Assembly (NCBI GenBank): GCA_947625885.1
Contig: CANQQA010000013.1
Location: 1 to 62,296, forward strand
Source: an uncultured Bacteroidales bacterium
GTDB lineage: Bacteria; Bacteroidota; Bacteroidia; Bacteroidales; UBA11471
DNA: 62,296 bases
Direction of reading: 5' to 3'
Position numbers and translations under genes: made by a program. The notes under the pieces were generated by a model that was given only the letters and a program-made list of their open reading frames with translations, made no database searches and was not told the origin of the DNA. Shown here piece after piece: positions 17,327 to 26,370 of the stretch (the stretch's first letter is position 1; each line of letters starts with the position of its first letter).

Positions 17327-17557
17327 TCAGCATCGCGACAAAACGAGCGCACACAGTTCATCGAGTGTTTCCGCTTGCGAAAAGTCATCAGCGTCCAGCT
17401 GTACCCGATACTGTTCCTCTATTTTCGCCGAAAGGGTTACTGCCAGAATCATATTCCACTCTTTCAACCGTTTATAACAGGTATCGCCCGAAATGGTTTC
17501 GGGCGGCGTGCAATAAAACAACGGCGTCAAAAGGTGTATGAAACAACTTTTCTCCAT
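17327..17557 (-). CDS. Acyl-carrier-protein-like protein lacking the phosphopantetheine serine
   Basis: 76 residues from ATG 17557 (MEKSCFIHLLTPLF). The pattern is that of a stand-alone ACP: an N-terminal helix, a T-C-Y-K-R-L-K-E-W segment, then helices VTLSAKIEEQYRVQLDADDF and ETLDELCALVL. At the place where ACPs carry D-S-L directly after the conserved Trp, this protein reads N-M-I, so 4'-phosphopantetheine cannot be attached there. A longer frame with a GTG start at 17599 exists. It lies 51 bases after the DoxX gene on the same strand. Whether it is a decaying ACP or a repurposed fold is unknown. Confidence 0.55.
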   Translation of the reverse strand: MEKSCFIHLLTPLFYCTPPETISGDTCYKRLKEWNMILAVTLSAKIEEQYRVQLDADDFSQAETLDELCALVLSRC

Positions 17558-17608
17558 ACTATTTTTCTGTAAAAACGGCTCGACGAAAAATTGGTTCACC
17601 CGTAAAAA

Positions 17609-18094
17609 TCATTGATTCGGGACATCGGACAAAGGAACAATTTCCGCCTGTTTTTCTTTTCGAGAATGGCTCAACAGCGAACCGATAACGCTGTCGAGCG
17701 AAAACATGCCGGGTCCGGACAGATACATCGCCACAAAGACCGCGAAATAAACGAACGCCAATTCACCCGCCCCGATGTCGGCGCGATGCACAAAGAAAAA
17801 TGCCGTGCCTACCGTGAAAATCATCGGCACCATACATATCCGATAAAAGAGTCCGAAAATAAACGCTATCGAACAAAACACCTCGACAAGGATAGCCGAC
17901 AGCAGCGAAAAACGGACGCCCAGTCCGAGCGGGTCGGGAAACGTCTCCGACAAAGTGGCATACGCACACCACTTACCGATGCCGTGCAACAACAGCAGCG
18001 TTCCGAACAACACCCGCAGCGTCAGCAGAAAAAGAGAAAATTTCGTCGAGACGCTTCGCGGAAAAAGAAATGTAACTATTTTCGGTTCCGACAT
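17609..18094 (-). CDS. DoxX-family membrane protein
   Basis: 161 residues with four predicted membrane helices: LFLLTLRVLFGTLLLLHGIGKW, LLSAILVEVFCSIAFIFG, MVPMIFTVGTAFFFV and LAFVYFAVFVAMYL. The RVLFGTLLLLHGIGK segment and the spacing of the four helices fit the DoxX/DoxD family, whose members are tied to thiosulphate or quinone redox chemistry in some organisms and to unknown functions in most. A hydrophilic C-terminal tail of about 25 residues follows. ATG 18094 was chosen over 18118 because it immediately precedes MSEPKIVTFLFPR. Function is not assignable. Confidence 0.72.
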   Translation of the reverse strand: MSEPKIVTFLFPRSVSTKFSLFLLTLRVLFGTLLLLHGIGKWCAYATLSETFPDPLGLGVRFSLLSAILVEVFCSIAFIFGLFYRICMVPMIFTVGTAFFFVHRADIGAGELAFVYFAVFVAMYLSGPGMFSLDSVIGSLLSHSRKEKQAEIVPLSDVPNQ

Positions 18095-18173
18095 TTTATA
18101 AACTTTTCCATACAACAACCGATGAATGTCAAAAGTTTGAGAAAAAATTTTTCGTCTCCTCTCCTATTTATTT

Positions 18174-18181
18174 TATCTTTG
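18174..18181 (+). promoter_or_regulatory. Promoter -7 element of the YbdG-like channel gene
   Basis: TATCTTTG matches TAnnTTTG and lies 23 bases before the ATG at 18205. No clear -33 element is seen. Confidence 0.5.
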
Positions 18182-18204
18182 CGACAGGTTTTGAAAATAC
18201 GGAT

Positions 18205-19446
18205 ATGGATTCTTTGTATGGTATCATCGAAAACTGGCTGCGACAGATGAGACTTGGCGGAACTATTGCCGCATGGAGCACGAGAGGCATACTGCTTCTC
18301 GGCATCGTCGTCATCTCTTACTTGGCAGCAAAGGCATTCCGACATTTGCTGATTCCTTGTTTGCAGACGCTCAGCCGTCGCACAAAAGCGAAGTGGGACG
18401 ACTTCCTGTTTCACGACAAAGTGCTGCAAAAAGCGGCACACGTGATACTGCCCATCATTTGGTATGTACTCCTGCCATTCGTTTTCCCAAAATACTCGCC
18501 ATGGCTCGACGTACTGCTGAAAATCTGCCAAATCTATCTGATTGTGGCATCGTTGATGCTCTTGTCGGCGTTTTTCGATTCGCTGTACGAAATATCGAAC
18601 ATGCACCGGAATCTCCGCAACCGTCCGTTGAGGGGCATTTATCAAATGTTAAAAGTCGTTGCGGTATGTGTAAGTGTTGTCTTGATAATCAGTATCATCA
18701 TTGATAAAAACGCCATGTCGGTCTTGGCGGGATTGGGAGCTTCGGCTGCCGTGCTGATGTTGATATTCAGAGATTCGATACTCGGGCTGGTTGCCGGTGT
18801 GCAGTTGTCGGCAAACGATATGCTTCGTCCGGGAGACTGGATTACGATGGAAAAATACGGTGCCGACGGCTATGTTACGGAGGTAAATCTCACGACTGTA
18901 AAAATCCAGAATTTCGATATGACCATCACCACCATTCCACCCTATACGCTGGTCAGCGACTCTTTCCGGAACTGGCGGGGTATGCAACAATCGGGCGGAC
19001 GACGCATCAAACGCGCCGTGCCTGTCGATGCCGACACGATACGTTTTTGCACCGACGAGGAGTGTGCACGGTTTCGCGAAGAAGGGCTGCTGCAAGGTAT
19101 GCGGGACACCGGAGACCGTCCGGTTACCAATCTTACCGTGCTGCAAAACTACATCACGCGATACATGGGCAAACACCCCGACTTACACCCCGACATGCTG
19201 CAAATGGTACGGCAACTGCCGCCGACCGCCGAAGGCGTGCCTCTCGAAATCTACTGCTTCACCAACAATACCGAATGGGAGTTTTACGAATCGGTGCAAG
19301 ACGAAATCATCGCCCACATCATTGCCATGCTCCCGCAATTCGGGTTGCGGCTGTTCCAACGCCCCACCGGCAACAACCTGCGCGAAGCGGGGCGCAACAA
19401 TGTGCCGGCGGAACCGACACCACTTTCCTACTCGGCAAAAAAATAA
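18205..19446 (+). CDS. Mechanosensitive channel, YbdG/MscM-like
   Basis: 413 residues, close to E. coli YbdG (415). Five hydrophobic segments precede the channel core LAGLGASAAVLMLIFRDSILGLVAGVQLSANDMLRPGDWI, then the beta domain GADGYVTEVNLTTVKIQNFDMTITTIPPYTLVSDSFRNWRGM, which is highly specific for this subfamily. A long C-terminal cytoplasmic domain includes GGRRIKRAV and PLEIYCFTNNTEWEFYE. It would respond to mild osmotic downshift. This is the second MscS-superfamily gene within 5 kb but belongs to a different subfamily. Confidence 0.92.
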   Translation: MDSLYGIIENWLRQMRLGGTIAAWSTRGILLLGIVVISYLAAKAFRHLLIPCLQTLSRRTKAKWDDFLFHDKVLQKAAHVILPIIWYVLLPFVFPKYSPWLDVLLKICQIYLIVASLMLLSAFFDSLYEISNMHRNLRNRPLRGIYQMLKVVAVCVSVVLIISIIIDKNAMSVLAGLGASAAVLMLIFRDSILGLVAGVQLSANDMLRPGDWITMEKYGADGYVTEVNLTTVKIQNFDMTITTIPPYTLVSDSFRNWRGMQQSGGRRIKRAVPVDADTIRFCTDEECARFREEGLLQGMRDTGDRPVTNLTVLQNYITRYMGKHPDLHPDMLQMVRQLPPTAEGVPLEIYCFTNNTEWEFYESVQDEIIAHIIAMLPQFGLRLFQRPTGNNLREAGRNNVPAEPTPLSYSAKK

Positions 19447-19459
19447 TACCGACAAAAAA

Positions 19460-19500
19460 ATAAAACAGCCCTGCCGGAAACTTCGACAGGGCTGTTTTAT
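19460..19500. terminator. Bidirectional terminator between the YbdG-like gene and trxA
   Basis: ATAAAACAGCCCTG and CAGGGCTGTTTTAT form a perfect 14-base-pair stem with A- and T-rich flanks on both sides, between two converging genes. Confidence 0.9.
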
Positions 19501-19515
19501 TTGGGCGGCAGCGCT

Positions 19516-19830
19516 TTACAAATTGGCTTCGATTTTTGCTTTCAAATCGGCTTTCGACGATGCGCCCACCTGCTTATCGACGAGCTTTCCACCTTTGAAG
19601 AACAGGAGCGTGGGAATGTTGCGGATTCCCATTTCGCTACTCAGTTCGTTGTCGTCATCGACATTGTATTTGCCGATGAATGCCTTACCTTCGTATTCGG
19701 TTGCCAACTCCTCGACCGAAGGAGCGATGCTGCGACAGGGACCGCACCATTCCGCCCAAAAATCTACTACCACAAGTTTGTCCGACGCCAAATATTCTTT
19801 GTAATTCGCATCAGTGAATTTCAGTGCCAT
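19516..19830 (-). CDS. trxA: Thioredoxin
   Basis: 104 residues. The active site WAEWCGPCRSIAP has the CGPC dithiol, and the later NIPTLLFFKGGK carries the cis-proline. It reduces disulphides in the cytoplasm with thioredoxin reductase. There is no signal peptide. The start at 19830 (MALKFTDANY) fits the family; an ATG two codons earlier is possible. It lies 117 bases downstream of dnaE on the same strand. Confidence 0.95.
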   Translation of the reverse strand: MALKFTDANYKEYLASDKLVVVDFWAEWCGPCRSIAPSVEELATEYEGKAFIGKYNVDDDNELSSEMGIRNIPTLLFFKGGKLVDKQVGASSKADLKAKIEANL

Positions 19831-19947
19831 AGTCAATCGTTTTTATTGTTATTGTTTTATTTGTTATTTGTTTTCAGTCTTGTTCGCCAAAGATATGAAA
19901 AAAACATCGGAATACCGAAAAGGTTTGCGATTCTTTTTTCATATCGT

Positions 19948-22900
19948 CTACGCCACGTCGTTTTCGAGTTCTGGCATAAGTATTTCGGCATCTTCGTCTT
20001 CGACGGAAATGCGTTCTTCGACATGCTCCCTGCCGTTTATCTTAAACTGCATATTGTTGTTTGTCAGATAGCTTACGAGTTCGTTATCGACATGCACCTT
20101 CAACGAGCGGGCAAAGAGCCGGACAGTGTGCGCCGGCTCGGGATCGGCTTCATCGAAAATTTCAAAATAAAGCAGCGCACCCGATTTGGAGTCGCTCTTG
20201 AATGTTTCTTTGAAGAGACTCACGAGATTGGCATTCACCTGATCGTAAGGGAGCACGAGGGAAAGGGATTCGACAAGGCGGTCTTTCACGTCGGGCAACA
20301 ACTCGATGGAGTTGATTTTCAAATCGAGCACGCTCTCGTTGAAACGACGCGGCACGACTTTCGCGCGTATGAATACATACATATTATTGACGCCGTACTT
20401 GTGAAAGTCCACATAGTCCTGCCCGAAAAGGGGGATTTCGGCGGCGCCGGAATAATCTTCCACTTTGAGTATGGCGAAAGGCTTGTTCTGTTTCGTCATG
20501 CCTTCGCGATAGCCGACCACGATGCCGCCCATCGTTATCTCCCGCTCGCGGAGGGCTTCCCGATTTTCGAGTTCGTTCATGCGGGTGTTGCAGCCGTATT
20601 GCAGGGCGATGCGGTATTCGTCGAGCGGGTGGGCGGAAAGGTAGATGCCTATCAGCTCCTTTTCTTTTTCGAGGCGGGTGAGTTCCGTCCACGTTTCGGC
20701 AGTCGGCATTTCGGGGCGGGTTATCTCTATGGCGCTGTTGTCGCCGAAGAGCGAATTGACTTGCGACGACTTGTCGAGCTGGTATTTGTTTCCGTAACGA
20801 ATCAGCACATCGGAAAAAAGTTCGCCTTTCGAAGTGGTCGCCATATAGATTTCCCGTTTCAGACCGAAGCTGTCGAATCCGCCCGAAAGGGCGATGTTTT
20901 CGATGTTTTTCCGGTTGCACGCCGACAGATTGACCCGCTCCACGAAATTATATATATCGGTATAAGGTCCGTTTTTCTCGCGCTCTTCGACAATGGCGCG
21001 TACGGCGTTTTCGCCGACGCCTTTCACGGCGCCCAGACCGAAGCGTATGTTTCCCTCTTTATTGACGGTGAATTTAAGATTGCTTTCATTCACATCGGGA
21101 CTGAGCACCTTGATGCCCATGTTTTTACATTCGTCCATGAATTTGGTTATCTCGCCGATGTCGGAAATGTTGCGGCTCAGCACGGCAGCCATGTATTCCG
21201 ACGGGTAATTGGCTTTGAGATAAGCCGTCTGGTATGCGACCCACGAGTAGCAGGTGGCGTGCGACTTGTTGAAGGCATACGATGCGAAGTCCTCCCAGTC
21301 GTGCCATATTTTTTCGAGAGTTTTCCGGTCGTGTCCGTTTTTCTCGCCGCCGGATATGAAAACGCCTTTCAGCTCGTCGAGCTTGTCTTTGAGTTTTTTG
21401 CCCATCGCCTTCCGCAGACCGTCGGACTGTCCGCGCGTGAAATTCGCCAGCATGCGGGAGAGCAGCATCACCTGCTCCTGATAGACGGTAATGCCATAGG
21501 TGTCTTTCAGGTATTTTTCCATGATAGGAATGTCGTAGGTGATTTTCTCCTTGCCTTGCTTGCGGGCGATGAACGAGGGGATATACTTCATGGGACCCGG
21601 ACGGTAGAGGGCGTTCATGGCAATGAGATCTTCAAACTTCGTGGGCTGCAATTCGCGCAGGTATTTCTGCATGCCGGCAGACTCGAATTGGAAAGTGCCC
21701 ACCGTGCGTCCTTCGCCGTAGAGCTTATAGGTGGCGGGGTCGTCGATGTCGATGCTGTCGATGTCGAGGTCTATCCCGCGCGACTGCTTGATGTTGGCTA
21801 CCGCCTCCTTAATGATGGAAAGCGTTTTTAACCCGAGAAAGTCCATTTTGATAAGTCCCGTATCTTCGATAACAGAGCCTTCGTACTGGGTTACCAAAAG
21901 TTTTTCGCCGGTTTCCTTGTCGTCGGCGGTGCTTACGGGCACCCAATCGGTAATGTCGTCGCGGCAGATAATCGTGCCGCAGGCGTGCACGCCCGTGCCG
22001 CGCACGTTGCCTTCGAGCATCTGCGCATACTTCATGGTGTTGCGAGTCTCCTCTGCCTCGCAGGCGGCGCGCAGCTCGGGTATGGCGGCGATGCAGTTTT
22101 TGAAATTCACTTTCGGCGATTTTCCATCGACTTCGGGCAGACGGAAAGGTATCAACTTGGTAAGGCGGTTGGACTCGGCGAGGGGCAGCTCCTCCACGCG
22201 GGCAACGTCTTTGATTGCCATTTTGGTCGCCATCGTGCCGTAGGTAATGATGTGCGCCACTTTTTCGTGTCCGTATTTCTCGGTAACCCAGCGCAGCACC
22301 TCCCCACGCCCGTCATCGTCGAAATCAATGTCGATATCGGGAAGCGATATACGGTCGGGATTGAGGAAGCGTTCGAAAAGGAGGTCGTATTTTATCGGGT
22401 CTATCTGCGTAATGCCCAAGCAGTAAGCCACCGCCGAGCCGGCAGCCGAACCACGACCCGGACCTACCGACACGCCCATTCGGCGGGCGGCGGCGATAAA
22501 ATCCTGCACGATGAGGAAGTAACCCGGGAAACCCATCGTCTTCATGACGTGCAGCTCGAAGTTGATGCGCTCGTCTATCTCTTTGTCGAGCGGGTCGCCG
22601 TAACGTTTGCGCGCCCCGTCGTAAGCCAGTTTTTTCAAATAGTCGGCTTCGAGTTTGATACGATACAATTTGTCGTATCCGCCCAAGACCTTGATTTTTT
22701 TCTCGGCGGCTTCCTGCGAGAGCACGACGTTTCCGTTTTCATCGCGGGTAAACTCGTCGAAAAGATCTTGTTCGGTATATTTTTTCCGATACTCCTCCTC
22801 CGTACCGAAGTCCGCCGGAATTTCAAAGGTGGGCATGATAGGGGCATGGTCGATGCTGTATGTTTCGACCTTGCCGAGCACTTCCAACGTATTGTCCAGC

Positions 22901-23838
22901 GCTTCGGGCACGTCGGCGAAAATGGCGTTCATCTCCTCCGTCGTTTTCAGCCACTCCTGTTTGGAATAGCCCATACCCGGATTGCTTTCGCGCAGCGTGT
23001 GCCCCGTATTGAGGCAAATCAACCGTTCGTGCGCGTCGGCGTGTTCTTCATTGACGAAATGCACGTCGTTGGTGCAAATGAGTTTTATGCCGAATTTTTC
23101 GGCGTATTCCAACAGGCGGGCATTCACAACCTGCTGCTTCTCGTAGGTATCGTGATTGGCGTTGGGCACGGTGGCTTTATGGCGCTGCAATTCGAGGTAA
23201 TAATCGTCGCCGAAAAGATTTTTGTACCACAATATGGCTTCCTCCGCTTCTGCCGGCGTACCGTTCATGATTTTGCGGGGCACTTCGCCGCCGAGGCATG
23301 CCGAGGCGACAATCAGCCCTTCGTGGTATTTTTCCAACTCCGTGCGGTCGGTGCGCGGACGCATGTAAAATCCTTCCGTCCACGCTTTCGACACCAGTTT
23401 TATAAGGTTGTGGTAACCTTTTTCGTTTTTGGCAAGGACTATCAAGTGGTAGCCGCTTTGGTCTTCTTTGCCGTTCTTATCCTGCAACCGGTTGCGGGCG
23501 ACGTACATTTCACAGCCGATAATGATTTTGAACGGCTTTTTCGCTTCTGCCTCTTCGAGCTTTTTCTGCAAGTCGGCAAGTTTGCTTTCCCGCTCGGGGT
23601 CGTCGTCTTTGAGGTCGGCAATCTGTTTTTCAAGGTCTTTGATAGCTTCTTTCAGTTTGCCGTTTTTCTTTTTGACGTAGTTGTAAAGTTCCTTGATTCC
23701 GAACATATTTCCGTGATCGGTCAGCGCGATGCCCGGCATACCGTCGGCAACGGCTTTATCGACCAGTGCGGGAATGGAGGCTTGTCCGTCGAGGACGGAG
23801 TATTGCGAGTGTACGTGCAAGTGTACGAAAGGTTGCAT
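19948..23838 (-). CDS. dnaE: DNA polymerase III subunit alpha
   Basis: 1,296 residues from ATG 23838 (MQPFVHLHVHSQYSVLDG). The N-terminal PHP domain has the HLHVHSQYS and LTDHGNMFG motifs. The palm motif PDIDIDFDDDGRG, with its catalytic aspartates, is near residue 500 and GPGRGSAAGS precedes it. The HhH motif IRFGLGAVKGVGENAV and a C-terminal OB-fold region (ITMGGIVVGYREGMTKQNKPFAILKVED) follow. A lysine- and glutamate-rich coiled coil at about residues 54-96 interrupts the PHP domain. It is the replicative polymerase catalytic subunit. The 49 extra in-frame codons upstream lie in promoter sequence (minus-strand TATCTTTA near 23858-23865) and were excluded. Confidence 0.96.
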   Translation of the reverse strand: MQPFVHLHVHSQYSVLDGQASIPALVDKAVADGMPGIALTDHGNMFGIKELYNYVKKKNGKLKEAIKDLEKQIADLKDDDPERESKLADLQKKLEEAEAKKPFKIIIGCEMYVARNRLQDKNGKEDQSGYHLIVLAKNEKGYHNLIKLVSKAWTEGFYMRPRTDRTELEKYHEGLIVASACLGGEVPRKIMNGTPAEAEEAILWYKNLFGDDYYLELQRHKATVPNANHDTYEKQQVVNARLLEYAEKFGIKLICTNDVHFVNEEHADAHERLICLNTGHTLRESNPGMGYSKQEWLKTTEEMNAIFADVPEALDNTLEVLGKVETYSIDHAPIMPTFEIPADFGTEEEYRKKYTEQDLFDEFTRDENGNVVLSQEAAEKKIKVLGGYDKLYRIKLEADYLKKLAYDGARKRYGDPLDKEIDERINFELHVMKTMGFPGYFLIVQDFIAAARRMGVSVGPGRGSAAGSAVAYCLGITQIDPIKYDLLFERFLNPDRISLPDIDIDFDDDGRGEVLRWVTEKYGHEKVAHIITYGTMATKMAIKDVARVEELPLAESNRLTKLIPFRLPEVDGKSPKVNFKNCIAAIPELRAACEAEETRNTMKYAQMLEGNVRGTGVHACGTIICRDDITDWVPVSTADDKETGEKLLVTQYEGSVIEDTGLIKMDFLGLKTLSIIKEAVANIKQSRGIDLDIDSIDIDDPATYKLYGEGRTVGTFQFESAGMQKYLRELQPTKFEDLIAMNALYRPGPMKYIPSFIARKQGKEKITYDIPIMEKYLKDTYGITVYQEQVMLLSRMLANFTRGQSDGLRKAMGKKLKDKLDELKGVFISGGEKNGHDRKTLEKIWHDWEDFASYAFNKSHATCYSWVAYQTAYLKANYPSEYMAAVLSRNISDIGEITKFMDECKNMGIKVLSPDVNESNLKFTVNKEGNIRFGLGAVKGVGENAVRAIVEEREKNGPYTDIYNFVERVNLSACNRKNIENIALSGGFDSFGLKREIYMATTSKGELFSDVLIRYGNKYQLDKSSQVNSLFGDNSAIEITRPEMPTAETWTELTRLEKEKELIGIYLSAHPLDEYRIALQYGCNTRMNELENREALREREITMGGIVVGYREGMTKQNKPFAILKVEDYSGAAEIPLFGQDYVDFHKYGVNNMYVFIRAKVVPRRFNESVLDLKINSIELLPDVKDRLVESLSLVLPYDQVNANLVSLFKETFKSDSKSGALLYFEIFDEADPEPAHTVRLFARSLKVHVDNELVSYLTNNNMQFKINGREHVEERISVEDEDAEILMPELENDVA

Positions 23839-23998
23839 AGGATTCTCGTTTTCGGGTATAAAGATACGAAAAGCGCGACGAAAGATTCGGGGCTTTCGTC
23901 GGAAAAAGAGGCGGATTGTTGAAAAAATGTGCGAAAGACTGATAACGAAAGAGTTGCGTTTTATCCGGCGGCTTCTGCCTGCCAAGCATCATCAATCG

Positions 23999-24586
23999 TT
24001 ATTTCTTTTCGTTCGACGGCTGTATGCGTCTGATTATTTTTGCCGGATTGCCGGCGACCACCGTATTGCTCTCGACATCTTTCGTAACGACGGAACCGGC
24101 GCCGACAGTTACATTGTCGCCTATGGAAACGCCCGGCAGTATGGTGGCGGAGCCGCCTATCCACACATTGTCGCCGATGGTTACCGGCTTCGCATACTCC
24201 TGCCGCGTATTGCGCTCGACGGGGTCGATGGGGTGGCCGGCGGTGTAGATGCTGACATTCGGACCGATGAAGCAATCGTCGCCGATGGTTACAAAAGCCT
24301 CGTCCAAAACCGTCCAGCCGAAGTTGGCGAAGAAACGTTTTCCGAGCCGTATCTGCTTGCCGTAATCGCAATAGAAAGGCTGCACGATGAAAGTATCGTC
24401 GTCGCATCTGCCCAACATCTTTTTCAACAGCGCCGTGCGTTCAGCCATCTGCGAAGGACGCAGGCAGTTGTATTCCCACACGAGGTCTTTCATGGCGTTC
24501 AACTCCTGCACGAGGGCATCGGCAGTAGCGTCGTACACTTCGCCCGCAAGCATTTTTTCCCGTTCGGTTTTCTCCTGTTTTACCAT
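23999..24586 (-). CDS. maa: Maltose O-acetyltransferase-like sugar acetyltransferase
   Basis: 195 residues. An N-terminal helical cap (EREKMLAGEVYDATADALVQEL) precedes a left-handed beta-helix built from hexapeptide repeats: VTIGDDCFIGPNVSIYTAGHPIDPVERN, VTIGDNVWIGGSATILPGVSIGDNVTVGAGSVVTKDV. The catalytic His lies in YTAGHPID. Family members use acetyl-CoA to acetylate maltose, glucose or galactosides; the exact substrate cannot be read from sequence. A divergent promoter pair with the phosphatase gene lies upstream. Confidence 0.85.
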   Translation of the reverse strand: MVKQEKTEREKMLAGEVYDATADALVQELNAMKDLVWEYNCLRPSQMAERTALLKKMLGRCDDDTFIVQPFYCDYGKQIRLGKRFFANFGWTVLDEAFVTIGDDCFIGPNVSIYTAGHPIDPVERNTRQEYAKPVTIGDNVWIGGSATILPGVSIGDNVTVGAGSVVTKDVESNTVVAGNPAKIIRRIQPSNEKK

Positions 24587-24630
24587 TTTTCAAAAAAATT
24601 ACATCTATAATAATGTCCGATTTCGCTTTA

Positions 24631-24638
24631 CAAATATA
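24631..24638 (-). promoter_or_regulatory. Promoter -7 element of the maa gene
   Basis: The minus strand reads TATATTTG, 45 bases upstream of the ATG at 24586. Confidence 0.45.
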
Positions 24639-24666
24639 GCGATTTTCGGAATACGGCACACGAATA

Positions 24667-24698
24667 TTTGTCCGCAAGACGAAAAAAGCGTAATTTCG
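24667..24698 (+). promoter_or_regulatory. Promoter of the HAD phosphatase gene
   Basis: A -33 TTTG (24667-24670) and a near-consensus -7 TAATTTCG (24691-24698) are 20 bases apart, 22 bases before the ATG at 24720. Confidence 0.5.
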
Positions 24699-24719
24699 CA
24701 CGGCAAAAAAGAGATACCC

Positions 24720-25391
24720 ATGATACGGCTCGCCATATTCGACTTGGACGGAACGCTGCTCAACACCATCGGCGATCTTGCCGACGCCACCAATTACGCG
24801 CTGCGGCAGTGCGGCTACCCCACACACCCGCTCGATGCCTACAACATGTTCGTGGGCAACGGCATCGCCAAACTTTTCGAACGGGCACTTCCCGCAGAAG
24901 CACGCACAGCAGAGAACATCGCGCGCATACGCACGTTCTTTATTCCTTATTATACGCAGCACAATACGTCGCACACCCGTCCCTATGCCGGCGTGCCCGA
25001 ACTGCTGGCGGCATTGCAGAGCGAAGGCGTGGCGACAGCTGTGGCATCGAACAAGTATCAGGAAGCGACGGAAAACCTGACGGCACACTTTTTCCCTGAA
25101 CAGAAATTCGCCGCCGTATTCGGACAGCGCGAAGGCGTGCCCATAAAGCCCGACCCCACCGTCGTGCAGGAAATATTGGCGGCGGCATCGGCGACACCCG
25201 ACGAAACGATATACATCGGCGATTCCGGCGTGGATATGCGCACGGCTGCCGCTGCCGGCGTAGTGTCGATAGGGGTAACATGGGGATTCCGTACCCGCGA
25301 GGAATTGGCGGAAAATGGGGCATGCTATATTGCCGACACCGCCGAAGAGGTGTTCGCCCTATACCGGCAGCTCAATGGAAAAAGTCGCTAA
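24720..25391 (+). CDS. gph: HAD-family hydrolase, phosphoglycolate phosphatase-like
   Basis: 223 residues. HAD motif I is AIFDLDGTLLNT with the nucleophile Asp, motif II TAVASNK, motif III Lys in VPIKPDP and motif IV IYIGDSGVDMRTAAAAG. The helical cap (about residues 15-85) and VGNGIAKLFERAL fit the Gph subgroup. It dephosphorylates 2-phosphoglycolate or a related small phosphate ester. A much longer in-frame extension upstream overlaps the divergent maa gene and was rejected in favour of ATG 24720. Confidence 0.85.
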   Translation: MIRLAIFDLDGTLLNTIGDLADATNYALRQCGYPTHPLDAYNMFVGNGIAKLFERALPAEARTAENIARIRTFFIPYYTQHNTSHTRPYAGVPELLAALQSEGVATAVASNKYQEATENLTAHFFPEQKFAAVFGQREGVPIKPDPTVVQEILAAASATPDETIYIGDSGVDMRTAAAAGVVSIGVTWGFRTREELAENGACYIADTAEEVFALYRQLNGKSR

Positions 25392-25448
25392 TACCGTTCG
25401 GACAAAACCGAAAAGAGCGCATTCGCGCTCAAAATAAAACCGTACTCG

Positions 25449-25480
25449 TTTTGTGAAACAAAATAAAAGTGTTACCTTTG
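25449..25480 (+). promoter_or_regulatory. Promoter of tRNA-Arg and probably rplY
   Basis: TTTTG at 25449-25453 and TACCTTTG at 25473-25480 are separated by 19 bases, and the tRNA begins 46 bases downstream. Confidence 0.7.
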
Positions 25481-25525
25481 CAGCGATTTTCGCCGACCGA
25501 AAGCAAGGCGGTCGGAGGAGTCGGG

Positions 25526-25601
25526 GTCGGGTAGCTCAGCTGGATAGAGCAACAGCCTTCTAAGCTGTGGGTCGTGGGTTCGAATCCCACCCCGATCACC
25601 A
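25526..25601 (+). tRNA. tRNA-Arg (anticodon TCT)
   Basis: A full cloverleaf is seen: acceptor GGTCGGG/CCCGATC with one G-T wobble, D arm GCTC...GAGC, anticodon stem ACAGC/GCTGT around loop CTTCTAA (TCT), T arm GTGGG-TTCGAAT-CCCAC, discriminator A and encoded CCA. No terminator separates it from rplY 80 bases downstream, so both may come from one precursor. Confidence 0.95.
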
Positions 25602-25682
25602 AACCAAATCAGTATTCATTCCGTGTGATGGGAAATTAAGAAACTGATAAACTTAATTTTGAGTAACACAAAACAAGAGAAA

Positions 25683-26351
25683 ATGAAAACATTCAAATTG
25701 GAAGGTACTCCCAGAATCGAACTGGGTAAAAAGGCTGTAAAAGCCCTGCGCAAACAAGAGTTGATACCGGCTGTGCTCAACGGCGGCGAAGTGTTCACGC
25801 TCCCCTACACCGGTAAATTGAAAGAGGGCGAAAAAGTCGTCGAAATAGCCAACAACCAAGGTCTTATCGTAACGGATTTCTCGGTAACGGTAAACGCCGT
25901 GCGCAAGCTCGTCTATACGCCCGAAATTTTTGCCGTAGAACTCACCGTCGGCAAGAAAAAAACGATGGCTGTCGTAAAAGACATACAATTCCACCCCGTA
26001 GAGGAGAAAATACTCCACATGGATTTTCTTGAAGTAAACGAGAAGAAACCGGTGGTCATGGAAGTGCCCGTAGTACTCGAAGGTCATGCCGAAGGTGTGA
26101 AAGCCGGCGGCAAGCTGAGTCAGGAAATGCGGAAACTCAAAGTGAAAGCCGTTTACACCAAGATACCCGAAAAGATGGTCATCAACGTCGATAACCTCGG
26201 TTTGGGCAAGACGATGAAAGTAAGCGACCTGCACTTCGAGGGTCTCGAACTCATGAACGCCAAGACCGCTATCGTATGCGCCGTGAAAGTAACCCGCGCC
26301 GCTCGCGGTGCCGCCGCTGCCGACACGACCGCTCCCGCAGCAGCCGAATAA
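25683..26351 (+). CDS. rplY: 50S ribosomal protein L25, long (CTC/TL5) form
   Basis: 222 residues from MKTFKLEGTPRIELGKKAVKALRKQ. The N-terminal 5S-rRNA-binding domain includes the LIPAVLNGGE loop and VVKDIQFHPVEEKILHMDFLEV. The C-terminal beta domain typical of CTC-type L25 follows, and the protein ends in an Ala-rich tail (TAPAAAE). It binds 5S rRNA in the large subunit. ATG 25683 was chosen over an in-frame codon at 25659 because it matches the family N terminus. Confidence 0.94.
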   Translation: MKTFKLEGTPRIELGKKAVKALRKQELIPAVLNGGEVFTLPYTGKLKEGEKVVEIANNQGLIVTDFSVTVNAVRKLVYTPEIFAVELTVGKKKTMAVVKDIQFHPVEEKILHMDFLEVNEKKPVVMEVPVVLEGHAEGVKAGGKLSQEMRKLKVKAVYTKIPEKMVINVDNLGLGKTMKVSDLHFEGLELMNAKTAIVCAVKVTRAARGAAAADTTAPAAAE

Positions 26352-26370
26352 CCACTGACAAAGAAAACGC

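Noticed and set aside
19501..21831. Open frames of 776 codons (19501-21831) and 645 codons (21985-23922) on the plus strand
   Set aside because: Both are antisense to dnaE, whose frame has all polymerase motifs; the plus-strand products are low-complexity shadows.
25412..25427. GAGCGC-ATTC-GCGCTC hairpin after the HAD phosphatase gene
   Set aside because: The stem is only six base pairs and no T-run follows on the plus strand, so I do not call it a terminator.
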